DNA of 64,000 nt. It comes from GCA-2683135 sp964507445. Its GTDB lineage: Bacteria; Planctomycetota; GCA-002687715. Of this stretch, positions 24,379 through 35,289 are shown in pieces. The stretch covers positions 6,440 through 70,439 of the forward strand of contig CAZDQF010000024.1 in NCBI GenBank assembly GCA_964507445.1. The letters are read 5' to 3'. Within the stretch, counting starts at the first letter, position 1, and every line of letters begins with the position of its first letter. A model generated the notes under the pieces. That model had not been told where the DNA came from, ran no database searches, and saw only the letters and a program-made list of their open reading frames with translations. A program made the translations under genes and the position numbers.

Positions 24379-26388
24379 GTGCCGTCCCACAAGACCTTCA
24401 ATCCGTTCGTCTTGCAGACCGAGATGACCCCCACCGGCGATCAGCCTTCGGCCATCGCGGCCCTGGCGCAGGGCGTGCTGTCGGACACCAAGCACCAGAC
24501 CCTGCTGGGAGTCACGGGGTCCGGGAAGACCTTCACCGTGGCCAAGGTGATCGAGGCGGTGCAGCGACCCACCCTGATCCTGGCTCCCAACAAGACCCTG
24601 GCGGCGCAGCTGTTCCTGGAGTTCAAGGGACTATTCCCGGACAACGCCGTGGGGTACTTCATCTCCTACTACGACTACTACCAACCCGAGGCCTACGTAG
24701 CGAAGTCCGACACCTACATCGCCAAGGATGCCTCCATCAACGAGCAGATCGATCGGATGAGGCACGCGGCAACCCATGATCTGCTGACGCGGCGGGATGT
24801 GATCATCGTGGCGTCCGTGTCCTGTATCTATGGCCTGGGCTCGCCGGACTCCTACGACGGGCTGCGAGTGGACATCCGCCGTGATACGGAGCTGGATCGT
24901 GACAGCTTGCTGCGTGAACTGGTGAAGATCCAGTACGCCCGAAACGACATCGCGCCGCGTCGCTCCACGTTCCGCGCCCGGGGAGACGTGGTGGAGATCT
25001 TCCCCGCCTACGCGGAAGACCAGATCATCAGGGTGGAGTTCTTCGGCGACACGGTGGAGTGCATCGAGCTGGTGGACGCTCTCAAGGGAGAGGTGGTGGA
25101 AGAGAAGGACGAGATCGTCATCTTCCCGTCCTCCCACTACGTCACGCCGAGAGACCGGCTTGATGCCGCACTCGGTGGAATCGAAGAGGAGCTGGAGGCG
25201 CGCCTGGAGGAGTTCAAGGGCCGTGGCCGGGTCCTGGAAGCACAACGATTGCAGATGCGGACGGAGTTGGACCTGGAGCTGCTGACGGAGCTGGGCCACT
25301 GTTCCGGAATCGAGAACTACTCCAGGCATCTGGACGGTCGGCAGCCAGGTGAGCCCCCCGCCACGTTGCTGGACTACTTCGACGACGATTTCCTGTTGGT
25401 GGTCGATGAGAGCCACGTCACCGTGCCTCAGGTCGGAGGCATGTCTGCTGGTGATCGTTCGCGCAAGGATGTGCTGGTCGCGCACGGGTTTCGCCTGCCG
25501 TCGGCGGTGGACAACCGCCCGCTCAGCGGCGACGAGTTCGTGGCGCGGATCAACCAGGCGATCTATGTGAGCGCCACACCGGCGGGGATCGAGCTGGAGC
25601 GTTCGAGCGGTGTCACCGCGGAGCAAGTCGTCCGACCCACGGGGCTCCTCGACCCGGAGGTGGAGGTGCGACCCGCCAAGGGCCAGGTGGACGACCTGCT
25701 CGGAGAGATCCGGGATGCGGTGGGGGCGGGGGCTCGTGTCCTGGTCACCTGTCTGACAAAACGAATGGCGGAAGACCTGACCACCTACTACCGGGACATG
25801 GGAGTGCGGGTGAAGTACCTCCACTCCGATATCGACAGCCTGGAACGAACCGCCATCATCCGGGATCTTCGGCTCGGGAAGTTCGACGTGCTGGTGGGCA
25901 TCAATCTGCTGCGTGAAGGTCTGGACATCCCGGAGGTGGCGTTGGTGGCGATCCTCGACGCCGACAAGGAGGGCTTCCTTCGTAGCCGCGGCTCCCTGAT
26001 CCAGACCATCGGGCGCGCTGCCCGGAACGTCTCCGGGCGGTGCATCCTGTATGCGGATGAACGAACCGATTCCATGGCCGCTGCCATCGAAGAGACCGAG
26101 CGTCGACGTAAGCGGCAAGAGCAGTACAACGAGGAGAAGGGGATCACCCCTCGCACCATCACCAAGAAGGTCCAGGAGGGCATGGAGGCGCTGTTCGAAC
26201 GCGACTACGTGACCGTCGAGATTGACGACGTGGGCGCCGAGGAGGAGCTGCCGGAGAAGCCGGAGAGACTCGTGGCGGAGCTGCGGGAGGCCATGTTCGC
26301 GGCGGCGGCGGAGCAGCGATTCGAAGACGCGGCGGAGTTGCGGGATCGCATCACGGAGCTGGAGGACAGGATGCTCCGAGGCGTCTGA
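24379..26388 (+). CDS. uvrB: Excinuclease ABC subunit B
   Basis: A 669-residue helicase-like damage-verification subunit of nucleotide excision repair. Walker A is GVTGSGKT, the beta-hairpin region is the diagnostic YYDYYQPEAYV and YIAKDASINEQIDRMRH, motif II is LLVVDESHVT, and motifs V/VI include GINLLREGLDIPEV and QTIGRAARN. The C-terminal UVR domain (about 635-669) that contacts UvrC is present (LREAMFAAAAEQRFEDAAELRDRI). The start is GTG with no Shine-Dalgarno sequence. uvrC begins three bases after the stop, so the two are an operon; uvrA is not in the window. Confidence 0.98.
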   Translation: MPSHKTFNPFVLQTEMTPTGDQPSAIAALAQGVLSDTKHQTLLGVTGSGKTFTVAKVIEAVQRPTLILAPNKTLAAQLFLEFKGLFPDNAVGYFISYYDYYQPEAYVAKSDTYIAKDASINEQIDRMRHAATHDLLTRRDVIIVASVSCIYGLGSPDSYDGLRVDIRRDTELDRDSLLRELVKIQYARNDIAPRRSTFRARGDVVEIFPAYAEDQIIRVEFFGDTVECIELVDALKGEVVEEKDEIVIFPSSHYVTPRDRLDAALGGIEEELEARLEEFKGRGRVLEAQRLQMRTELDLELLTELGHCSGIENYSRHLDGRQPGEPPATLLDYFDDDFLLVVDESHVTVPQVGGMSAGDRSRKDVLVAHGFRLPSAVDNRPLSGDEFVARINQAIYVSATPAGIELERSSGVTAEQVVRPTGLLDPEVEVRPAKGQVDDLLGEIRDAVGAGARVLVTCLTKRMAEDLTTYYRDMGVRVKYLHSDIDSLERTAIIRDLRLGKFDVLVGINLLREGLDIPEVALVAILDADKEGFLRSRGSLIQTIGRAARNVSGRCILYADERTDSMAAAIEETERRRKRQEQYNEEKGITPRTITKKVQEGMEALFERDYVTVEIDDVGAEEELPEKPERLVAELREAMFAAAAEQRFEDAAELRDRITELEDRMLRGV

Positions 26389-26391
26389 GGT

Positions 26392-28233
26392 ATGGCCCGG
26401 CTGAAGTTCGAGAAGTCGTCGGTGCCCGATCTCCCCAGCGCGCCGGGGGTCTACATCTTCTTCGACGAGAAGGGCAAGCCGGTCTATGTGGGGAAGGCGG
26501 GCGACCTGCGATCCCGCGTGCGCTCCTACTTCGGCTCCGGCGACGAGCGCATGGCCAGCCAGGTGCTGAAGACCCGTGCCCGCGCCATGGACTTCATCGT
26601 CACGGGTTCCGCCAAGGAGGCGTTGATCCTGGAGAACAGCCTCATCAAGAAGCACGCTCCGGTGCTCAACGTGCGGCTCAAGGACGACGCCACCTACTTC
26701 AGCCTGAGGCTGGACCTGCGTGAGGAGTGGCCGTGGCTGACCATCGTGCGCAAGCGGAAGCGGGAGGAGGTGCTCTACTTCGGCCCGTATCCATCCGCCC
26801 ACGCCTGCCGCAAGACCATCCAGTATCTCAATCGGATCTTCCCGCTGCGTACCTGCCCCGACGCTCAGCTGTACAACCGTTCACGCCCCTGCATCTCCTA
26901 CGAGATCGGTCACTGCGTGGCGCCATGTGTCGGCTACGTGGATCGCACGGCCTACATGGAGTTGGTGGACCGCGTCGTTCGCTTCCTCTCCGGCCGTGAT
27001 GATGAGGTGGTCAAGGAGCTGGAGCAGCAGATGAACGAGGCGGCGGAGCGCCTCGAGTACGAACGAGCAGCGGACCTCCGAGATCGGTTGGCGCATGTCC
27101 GCAAGACCCTGGACAACCCGCAGGTGGCACGACGGGGAGGCCCGGATCGGGACGTCATCGGCATCTGCGATGTGGGAGACGAGGTGGCGCTGTGCGTGCT
27201 CCATGTCCGGGACGGCAGCCTGGCGGCCTCCGCTCACTACAGCTTCAAGCGCCACCTGGAGGTGGACGCGTTGCTCGGCGGCTTCCTCGGGCAGTTCTAC
27301 GGTGAGTCGAGGCAGCCGCCGGCGGAGATCCTGATGCCTCGGGAGTGTGAGGACCCGAACCTGCATCGGGAGGTCCTGGAGGACGCCCGAGGGGCGGCCG
27401 TCTCCCTGCGGGTCCCAGAGCAGGGGGCAGGTCTCAGGCTGCTCAAGCTGGCTGAGCGCAACGCGGAATTGGGCCACCGCAAGACCAGGGCGGAAGCCGA
27501 GCGAGCGGAGGCGGGGCTTCAGGCGCTGAGGGCCCGTCTCAACCTGTTCAACTTCCCTGAGCGGATGGAGTGTTTCGACATCTCTCACCTGGGCGGCGAG
27601 CAGGTGGTGGGGAGCCGGGTGAGCTTTCTGTTGGGCCGCCCCGACAAGGACCAGTACCGGCGCTACCGACTACGGGAGGTCACCCGCAACGACGACTTCG
27701 CGGCCATGGAGGAGGTGTTGCGGCGGCGGTTGACCCGTGGGTTGAGAAACGGCCAATTGCCGGACCTCATGGTCATTGACGGGGGCAGGCCCCAGCTGAT
27801 GCGGGTGGTGTCCGTGATGCGGGAATTGAAGGTCGACAACGTGGACGTCATCGGCCTGGCGAAGGCGCGAGCAGGGTCGAGAGCCCGGACCACGGAGATG
27901 CGTTATGAGCGGGTCTGGCTGCCGGACGCCGAGGCTCCAGTGGTCCTCCCGGACGACGCCTCGGAGACACACCTGCTGCAGCGTATCCGCGACGAGGCCC
28001 ATCGATTCGCCATCACCTACTCACGTCGACTGAGAGGCAAGGAGAAGATCGGCAGCGTCCTCGAGATGGTCCCCGGGATCGGGCCGCGGAAGGCGAAGGG
28101 ACTCCTCAAGCACTTTGGCTCTCTGCAGGAGGTCAAGGCGGCGGCGGAGGCGGAGCTCCTCGAGGCTCCCGGAATGACCGAGGCCCTGGTGGAGGATCTC
28201 AGGCGTTTCTTCGACGAACACGCTCGCGACTGA
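26392..28233 (+). CDS. uvrC: Excinuclease ABC subunit C
   Basis: A 613-residue dual-incision nuclease. The N-terminal GIY-YIG domain (PGVYIFFDEKGKPVYVGKAGDLRSR split over about residues 15-50) makes the 3' cut. A Cys-bearing link (SRPCISYEIGHCVAPCVGYV) may hold an Fe-S cluster as in other UvrC proteins. The UVR domain (about 200-235) pairs with UvrB. The RNase H-like part has ECFDISHLGG and VIDGGRPQL with its catalytic Asp residues, and two helix-hairpin-helix motifs close the protein (VPGIGPRKAKGLLKHFG; EAPGMTEAL). The 3' end overlaps the convergent glycosylase gene by 35 bases. Confidence 0.98.
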   Translation: MARLKFEKSSVPDLPSAPGVYIFFDEKGKPVYVGKAGDLRSRVRSYFGSGDERMASQVLKTRARAMDFIVTGSAKEALILENSLIKKHAPVLNVRLKDDATYFSLRLDLREEWPWLTIVRKRKREEVLYFGPYPSAHACRKTIQYLNRIFPLRTCPDAQLYNRSRPCISYEIGHCVAPCVGYVDRTAYMELVDRVVRFLSGRDDEVVKELEQQMNEAAERLEYERAADLRDRLAHVRKTLDNPQVARRGGPDRDVIGICDVGDEVALCVLHVRDGSLAASAHYSFKRHLEVDALLGGFLGQFYGESRQPPAEILMPRECEDPNLHREVLEDARGAAVSLRVPEQGAGLRLLKLAERNAELGHRKTRAEAERAEAGLQALRARLNLFNFPERMECFDISHLGGEQVVGSRVSFLLGRPDKDQYRRYRLREVTRNDDFAAMEEVLRRRLTRGLRNGQLPDLMVIDGGRPQLMRVVSVMRELKVDNVDVIGLAKARAGSRARTTEMRYERVWLPDAEAPVVLPDDASETHLLQRIRDEAHRFAITYSRRLRGKEKIGSVLEMVPGIGPRKAKGLLKHFGSLQEVKAAAEAELLEAPGMTEALVEDLRRFFDEHARD

Positions 28234-28885
28234 GGTGGGCGGCGGACTCGAACACGGCTCGGAACATGGGCCATGTGAGCTTGCCGACGTTCACGTTGTA
28301 GCGGGACGAGTGATACGAGTCGATCAGCACAGGGAGCCCGGATAGCCGATGGACGGCGCCGTGTGCGAAGGGGTGGTCGGCCATCCGCGCGGCTGCGCCC
28401 CGTTCCTTCGCGAGACGGACGAAGGCGTCGTGCGCGATCTTCCCCAGGGCGACGACGACCTTGACTCGGGACATCAGCCCCAGCTCCTCCGCCAGCCAGG
28501 GGGCGCAGGTCGAGATCTCGGCGCCCGTCGGTTTGTTCGCCGGAGGGACGCACCGGACCGCGTTGGATATGTAGGCCCCCTTCAGGCGGAGCCCGTCTCG
28601 TCGGTGCGCTGACTCGGGGTGGTTGGCGTAGCCGAGCTCGTGCAGGGCGCGGTAGAGGAACGCTCCCGCGCCGTCCCCTGTGAACGGGCGACCCGTGCGG
28701 TTCGCCCCGTGGGCGCCGGGGGCGAGTCCAAGGACGAGGAGCGATGCGGCCGGGTCTCCGAAGCCGGGGACCGGACGGGCCCAGTAGCCCTCCTGGTCTC
28801 TAAAGGAGGCGACGTACTTCTCGAGCCGCGGGCACCGCGTGCAGGACTCGAGCTTCTTGTTGAAGGCACTCAGCTTCGACGCCAT
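28199..28885 (-). CDS. udgB: Uracil-DNA glycosylase, family 5 (UDGb)-like
   Basis: A 228-residue DNA glycosylase that removes uracil and probably other deaminated bases. The motif GLAPGAHGANRTGRPFTGDG is the family-5 signature (GLAPG.HG.NRTGR.FTGD), lacking the classical Asp/Asn of other families in that position. Iron-sulfur cysteines are seen in CTRC (near residue 15), then Cys in NAVRCVPP and STCAPWL. The second active-site loop is SYHSSRYNVN, where family members more usually have HPS. The gene is convergent and overlaps uvrC by 35 bases, placing three repair genes side by side. There is no Shine-Dalgarno sequence, and a TAGGAT hexamer lies six bases upstream. Confidence 0.87.
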   Translation of the reverse strand: MASKLSAFNKKLESCTRCPRLEKYVASFRDQEGYWARPVPGFGDPAASLLVLGLAPGAHGANRTGRPFTGDGAGAFLYRALHELGYANHPESAHRRDGLRLKGAYISNAVRCVPPANKPTGAEISTCAPWLAEELGLMSRVKVVVALGKIAHDAFVRLAKERGAAARMADHPFAHGAVHRLSGLPVLIDSYHSSRYNVNVGKLTWPMFRAVFESAAHLSRERVRRRNA

Positions 28886-28891
28886 GGGGCG

Positions 28892-28897
28892 ATCCTA
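28892..28897 (-). promoter_or_regulatory. Leaderless-type -10 box TAGGAT
   Basis: TAGGAT ends six bases before the ATG at 28885 on the minus strand, with CGCCCC between and no ribosome-binding site. Confidence 0.45.
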
Positions 28898-28910
28898 CTC
28901 GCAGCGACCG

Positions 28911-29837
28911 TCAACCGCGTGGGTGATGCCGCTTGTGGGCTGCGTGGAGGTGCTCGTCTGCCAGGGTGGTGTAGACCTGGGTGGTGTTGATGGAGGCGTG
29001 CCCCAGCATCTCCTGGACGGCCCGCAGGTCGGCGCCGTTCTGCACCAGGTGGGTGGCGAAGGTGTGTCGAAGGGTGTGGGGGGACGTCGAGGGGTCTATA
29101 CCAGCGAGGACGACCAGCCGCTTGACCGCGCGGTAAACGCCGTCGCGGCTCAACGGTCGTCCCCTGGTGGAGAGGAAGACCCGGTCCGTCGACTCCGCGG
29201 TCTCCAGGCGTGGACGGCCCCGCTGAAGCCAGGTCCCCAGCGCTCGCAGGCCGTGCCCACCCAGGGGCACCTTGCGCTCCTTTCGCCCCTTGCCGATGAC
29301 CCGGAGGAGAGCCTGGTCCAGGTCGAGGTCCCCGAGGCACATCCCGGCGGCCTCCGACGCCCGCAGGCCGGCACCGTAGAGCACCTCCAGGAGGGCCCGA
29401 TCCCGGAGCTGCAGCGGACCCGCGTCGTCCGGCAGCGGGGTCAGCAATCGCTCAACGGACTCCCTGTCCAGGGCCTTGGGGAGGTGTTCCGCGACCGCCG
29501 GAGCGGGCAGGAGGAGGGCCGGATTCCGCTCCACGCGCCCGGTCTCCCGCAGCCAGCGGTAGAAGCTGCGCACCGCCGCGGCCCGCCGTGCCCTGGTGAC
29601 GCTGCGGTCCCCGGCCCGGCTCCGGGCGGCGAGGAAAGCGACGAGATCAGCGGTGGTCATGTGCTCGGGGGCTGTGTCCCGGCGAGCGGAGAATTGGAGG
29701 AGCAGCTCCAGGTCGCGTCGATAGGCCGCCCTGGTGCGGGGAGAGAGGTCTCGTTCGAGGGCGGACTCCCGCAAGAAGGCCTCCAGCCACCGTTCGTACC
29801 GATCTCCGTCCTGTTCGCTGTCCACCTCCCGACCCAT
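28911..29837 (-). CDS. xerD: Tyrosine recombinase XerC/XerD
   Basis: A 308-residue site-specific recombinase, probably resolving chromosome dimers at dif. The N-terminal SAM-like core-binding domain (about 10-95) precedes the catalytic domain with all key residues: Arg in GAGLRASEA, Lys in GKGRKERKVPL, HxxR in HTLRHTFATH, His in MLGHASI, and the nucleophile Tyr in TTQVYTTL. The start is placed at MGREVDSE (29837), with a possible MVVP start at 29849. Neighbours are repair genes, not mobile elements, so a housekeeping Xer is more likely than a phage integrase. XerC against XerD cannot be decided here. Confidence 0.9.
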   Translation of the reverse strand: MGREVDSEQDGDRYERWLEAFLRESALERDLSPRTRAAYRRDLELLLQFSARRDTAPEHMTTADLVAFLAARSRAGDRSVTRARRAAAVRSFYRWLRETGRVERNPALLLPAPAVAEHLPKALDRESVERLLTPLPDDAGPLQLRDRALLEVLYGAGLRASEAAGMCLGDLDLDQALLRVIGKGRKERKVPLGGHGLRALGTWLQRGRPRLETAESTDRVFLSTRGRPLSRDGVYRAVKRLVVLAGIDPSTSPHTLRHTFATHLVQNGADLRAVQEMLGHASINTTQVYTTLADEHLHAAHKRHHPRG

Positions 29838-29844
29838 GGGAACG

Positions 29845-29850
29845 ACCATA
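29845..29850 (-). promoter_or_regulatory. Leaderless-type -10 box TATGGT
   Basis: TATGGT ends seven bases before the chosen Xer start at 29837 (minus strand). There is no Shine-Dalgarno sequence. Confidence 0.4.
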
Positions 29851-29889
29851 AGCACCGATGTGGCAAGGGGCCAGCGTCCGTCGGGCGGC

Positions 29890-29918
29890 TTGATCCCGCA
29901 TCTGTGGACCACTATACT
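29890..29918 (+). promoter_or_regulatory. Sigma70-type promoter of the dksA-like/lspA/pyrD/secA cluster
   Basis: TTGATC (29890-29895), a 17-base spacer and TATACT (29913-29918). The leader to the start near 29993 is about 70 bases. Confidence 0.65.
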
Positions 29919-29992
29919 TCCGGGGCCGCGCGGGGGATTCCGTTCGGGTCGTCATAAGGCCCTGCCCTGTAGTCGTTTATCGCTGTTCGCCG

Positions 29993-30397
29993 GTGAGCCG
30001 TCGTATGCGCAAGACCGAGCGTGAGAAGTACCGCAAGAAGCTCCTTGGCCTGAAGGCTCGGCTTTCAGGTACTGCAGAGAGTATGCGCCGGGAGGCTCTC
30101 GAGAAGGACGAGTCCGCGCCCTCTGACGATCACATGGCGGATCACGGGACCACCCTCTACGACCAGGACCTCACCCTCAGCCTGGTTGAGAACAAACAGG
30201 AGCTCATCCGGCAGATCGATGAGGCCCTGGGGCGGGTGGAAGACGGCACCTTCGGACGCTGCGAGGGCTGCGTGGAAGACGTGGGGGTCTGCGGGCGCAA
30301 GGGGGGCGAGATCCCCAAGCCCCGCCTCGAAGCGTTGCCCTGGACTCGGTTCTGCTTGGACCACCAGGAGCGGCTGGAAGAGTTGGGCGAGATCTAA
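29993..30397 (+). CDS. DksA/TraR-family zinc protein with altered zinc site
   Basis: A 134-residue protein of the DksA/TraR family, which binds the secondary channel of RNA polymerase and modulates initiation, often with ppGpp. A long helical hairpin (about 5-80) with acidic tip precedes the zinc finger and the typical PKPRLEALPWTRFC stretch. The finger differs from the standard CxxC/CxxC: it has Cys90, Cys93, an extra Cys100 in a short insertion, Cys121, and His124 in place of the last Cys. The start is GTG at 29993; an ATG at 30005 is an alternative. It leads the cluster with lspA, pyrD and secA. Confidence 0.83.
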   Translation: MSRRMRKTEREKYRKKLLGLKARLSGTAESMRREALEKDESAPSDDHMADHGTTLYDQDLTLSLVENKQELIRQIDEALGRVEDGTFGRCEGCVEDVGVCGRKGGEIPKPRLEALPWTRFCLDHQERLEELGEI

Positions 30398-30417
30398 TTC
30401 ACCCGGACGGAGATCAC

Positions 30418-30915
30418 ATGGCGCGCTCCGTTCTCTTCCTCCTGATCCTCACAGGAGGGGTTGCTGCCGACTTGTGGACCAAGACCCTGGCGTTCGAGCG
30501 GGTACCGGAGGGTACTACTCACGTCGTCGCCGACGGACTCTTCGAGATCGAACCCACGCGCAATCCGGGGGCCATGTGGAGCCTGCTGCAGGAGGTCCCC
30601 GCGACCATGTGGGTGATCATCCGAGGGGCCATCTCCCTCGGGCTGTTCGTCTACTTCCTTCGTCAGCGGCGTCACCTCGGCGTGTGGACGCACCTTGCAT
30701 TCGGCGCCGTGCTGGCTGGGGCCTTGGGGAATCTCCACGATAATATCTGGGCGTTTGGCGGCATGGTCAGGGACTTCATCGTCATGTACATCGGCACCTA
30801 CAAGTGGCCGACGTACAATGTGGCCGACAGTCTGATCTGCGTGGGGGCGATCCTGCTGTTGTTCCATTTCCTGCGAGAGGACGTGGAGCGCAAGAAGGCC
30901 GCGGCGGAGACATGA
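30418..30915 (+). CDS. lspA: Lipoprotein signal peptidase (signal peptidase II)
   Basis: A 165-residue four-helix inner-membrane aspartyl protease that cleaves lipoprotein signal peptides before the lipid-modified Cys. Family signatures are the N-terminal DLWTKTLA, TRNPGAMWS, GALGNLHDN and the two catalytic aspartates Asp119 (MVRDFI) and Asp137 (YNVADS). The usual GNLxDR reads GNLHDN, a small deviation. The C-terminus is short and charged. The start ATG has GGAG 10 bases upstream. Its stop overlaps pyrD by four bases (ATGA). Substrates in this window include the lipoproteins at 10.9 and 46.1 kb. Confidence 0.93.
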   Translation: MARSVLFLLILTGGVAADLWTKTLAFERVPEGTTHVVADGLFEIEPTRNPGAMWSLLQEVPATMWVIIRGAISLGLFVYFLRQRRHLGVWTHLAFGAVLAGALGNLHDNIWAFGGMVRDFIVMYIGTYKWPTYNVADSLICVGAILLLFHFLREDVERKKAAAET

Positions 30916-31847
30916 GCGAACTGGAAGTGGAGCTGGCAGGCTTGACGCTGAGGAGTCCCATCCTCGTCGCTTCCGGGACCTATGGGTTCGGTTACGAGGC
31001 TGCGGAAGCAGGTGTGGATCTCTCAGGCATCGGCGGGGTGGTGACCAAGTCCGTGACCACGCAACGGCGGCGTGGCAACCCGACGCCGCGCATACACGAG
31101 ACCGCCGCGGGCATGCTCAACTCCATCGGCATCATGAACCCTGGTCTCGCGGGCTTCCTCGAGGAGGTCATGCCGAAGTTCCGTGCGCTGCCGTGCGCGC
31201 GGATCGTCAACGTGGCGGGAGAATCCGCGGACGACTTCGTGGAGTTGGTGCGGGCCTTCGACGAAGAGCAGGGGGTCGACGCCATCGAGCTGAACGTCTC
31301 CTGCCCCAACGTGAGCGGAGGGATGGACTTCGGTACGGACCCGGGGGCCCTCGAGTCCCTCGTCGCCCGTTGCCGGGCCGCCACCAAGCGACCGCTGATC
31401 GTCAAGCTGACGCCGAACGTGACGGATATCCGACTTACGGCCCAGGCCGCAGAGCGGGGGGGATGCGACGTCCTCTCCCTGGTGAACACGTTCGTCGGAA
31501 TGGCCGTGGATTGGCGTCGGCGGTGTCCCGAGCTCGGTTCACCCACGGGGGAGGGGGGGCTCTCAGGGCCAGCCATCAAGCCGCTGGCGTTGGCCTGTCT
31601 GCGTCGCGTGCGTGAGGCCGTCTCGCTCCCCTTGATCGGGATCGGCGGCATCCTCACGGCCGAGGACGTCATGGAGTTCATGGTGGTGGGTGCCACGGCG
31701 ATCCAGGTCGGGACGTCTTCGTTTCGGGACCCGTGGATGCCCTTCACCATCGCCGCGGACCTGCGGGACTTGGTGGCGAGCGAAGGGTTGGGGCCGTTGG
31801 ACCGGGTGGTGGGCACCCTCAGGCCCTCTGGGGGCTCATCCTCGTGA
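30912..31847 (+). CDS. pyrD: Dihydroorotate dehydrogenase, class 1B-like
   Basis: A 311-residue FMN enzyme oxidising dihydroorotate in pyrimidine synthesis. Signatures are VASGTYGFG, GGVVTKSVT, the catalytic Cys in LNVSCPNVSGG, LSLVNTF, GGLSGPAIKPLAL and IGIGGILTAEDV, the class-1 soluble form. Class 1B enzymes use a PyrK electron-transfer subunit; no pyrK is seen here. Two or three extra residues (GEG) sit before GLSGPAIK. The ATG at 30912 overlaps the lspA stop and its own stop overlaps the next start (GTGA), so the genes are coupled. Confidence 0.93.
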   Translation: MSELEVELAGLTLRSPILVASGTYGFGYEAAEAGVDLSGIGGVVTKSVTTQRRRGNPTPRIHETAAGMLNSIGIMNPGLAGFLEEVMPKFRALPCARIVNVAGESADDFVELVRAFDEEQGVDAIELNVSCPNVSGGMDFGTDPGALESLVARCRAATKRPLIVKLTPNVTDIRLTAQAAERGGCDVLSLVNTFVGMAVDWRRRCPELGSPTGEGGLSGPAIKPLALACLRRVREAVSLPLIGIGGILTAEDVMEFMVVGATAIQVGTSSFRDPWMPFTIAADLRDLVASEGLGPLDRVVGTLRPSGGSSS

Positions 31848-32685
31848 GGATCGAGGGGATCGAGTTGGCGGACATGGAGGAGGCCGTGCGGGTCTACCTG
31901 GAGCTTGCCTGGGGCGACGAGGCAGACACGAAGGCCGGGGACCTGGACTTCGCTGCTGCGAACACCCCGGACGAGGTGCTCTCCCGCTGGTCCGAGGATC
32001 GCCGTATGGGGCGCATGCGGCGATACACCCTGAGGCTCGGGAACACGCGTTATCCGTTCATGAAGCTGGTGTTCCAGGAGCTGTTGATCCGAGGGCGGTT
32101 CTTCTTCTCCGTTGACACCCACGACAACATGGACATCAAGGACAGCTTCCCCGACTACGATCAGTGGCTCGAGGTGAAGCGATTCAACTCGCAGCTCAAG
32201 GAGTCCATCGAGCGCGCCTGGAGAGAGCGGGCCGTCCCTACCTTCGCGAGCATCGTGGAGCAGGTGGAGCGGGAGACCGCGGAGATCCCCATCGGTGGTG
32301 TCGCCCTTCGGCCTTCCTACATCCTGATCGTCGATGACGAGGTCGACATCGCGCGGGGGGTGGCGGCGATCCTCTCCAAGGCGGGCTATCGCACGGCGCA
32401 GGTCCACACGGGTGAGGCGGCCCTGGATGCGATCGGCGAAGAGCGCCCGGATCTCGTGCTGAGCGATCTTGAGATGCCCGGCATCAGCGGGCTGGAACTG
32501 GCGTCCAAGCTGCGAGAAGATCCGGACCTGGGGTCGATCCCGTTCATCCTCGCGACCGCCGCGACGATCGGGCCGAGCCACTTCGACGTTATCGACGGGT
32601 TTCTGGTCAAGCCGTACGAGTCACCGGTGCTGCTCAAGTTCGTCTCGGAGCACCTGGCCGAGAACCCTGGGAACTCAACTTCGTC

Positions 32686-32689
<4 letters not shown>
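31844..32689 (+). CDS. Response-regulator protein with unrecognised N-terminal domain
   Basis: A 281-residue protein. The C-terminal third is a canonical receiver domain: acidic pair in ILIVDDEVD, phospho-acceptor Asp208 in LVLSDLEMPG, Thr/Ala in LATAA and Lys in FLVKPYE. The first 145 residues form a separate domain I do not know, rich in aromatic and charged residues (LELAWGDEADTK; RRYTLRLGNTRYPFMKLVFQE; FFFSVDTHDNMDIK). It has no visible helix-turn-helix, kinase or GGDEF part. The start is GTG at 31844, overlapping the pyrD stop; ATG 31874 is an alternative. The stop overlaps secA by four bases. A partner kinase is not in the window. Confidence 0.8.
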
Positions 32690-35271
<2,582 letters not shown>

Positions 35272-35289
35272 CGTGTCAGGGGAGCCCGG

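Noticed and set aside
24631..26802. Very long open frame (over 700 codons) on the minus strand opposite uvrB
   Set aside because: It is the antisense shadow of uvrB and the start of uvrC. In GC-rich coding DNA the complementary frame is often free of stops. The translation has no family features and is rich in His, Gln, Val and Arg.
28911..29837. Xer-type recombinase as the integrase of a mobile element
   Set aside because: Neighbours are uvrC, the glycosylase and the dksA-like/secA cluster. No attachment-site repeats, phage genes or change in composition are seen, so a housekeeping XerC/D is the better reading.
30992..32581. Minus-strand frame of about 530 codons opposite pyrD and the response regulator
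   Set aside because: Shadow of coupled plus-strand genes; it has no ribosome-binding site or recognisable domain.
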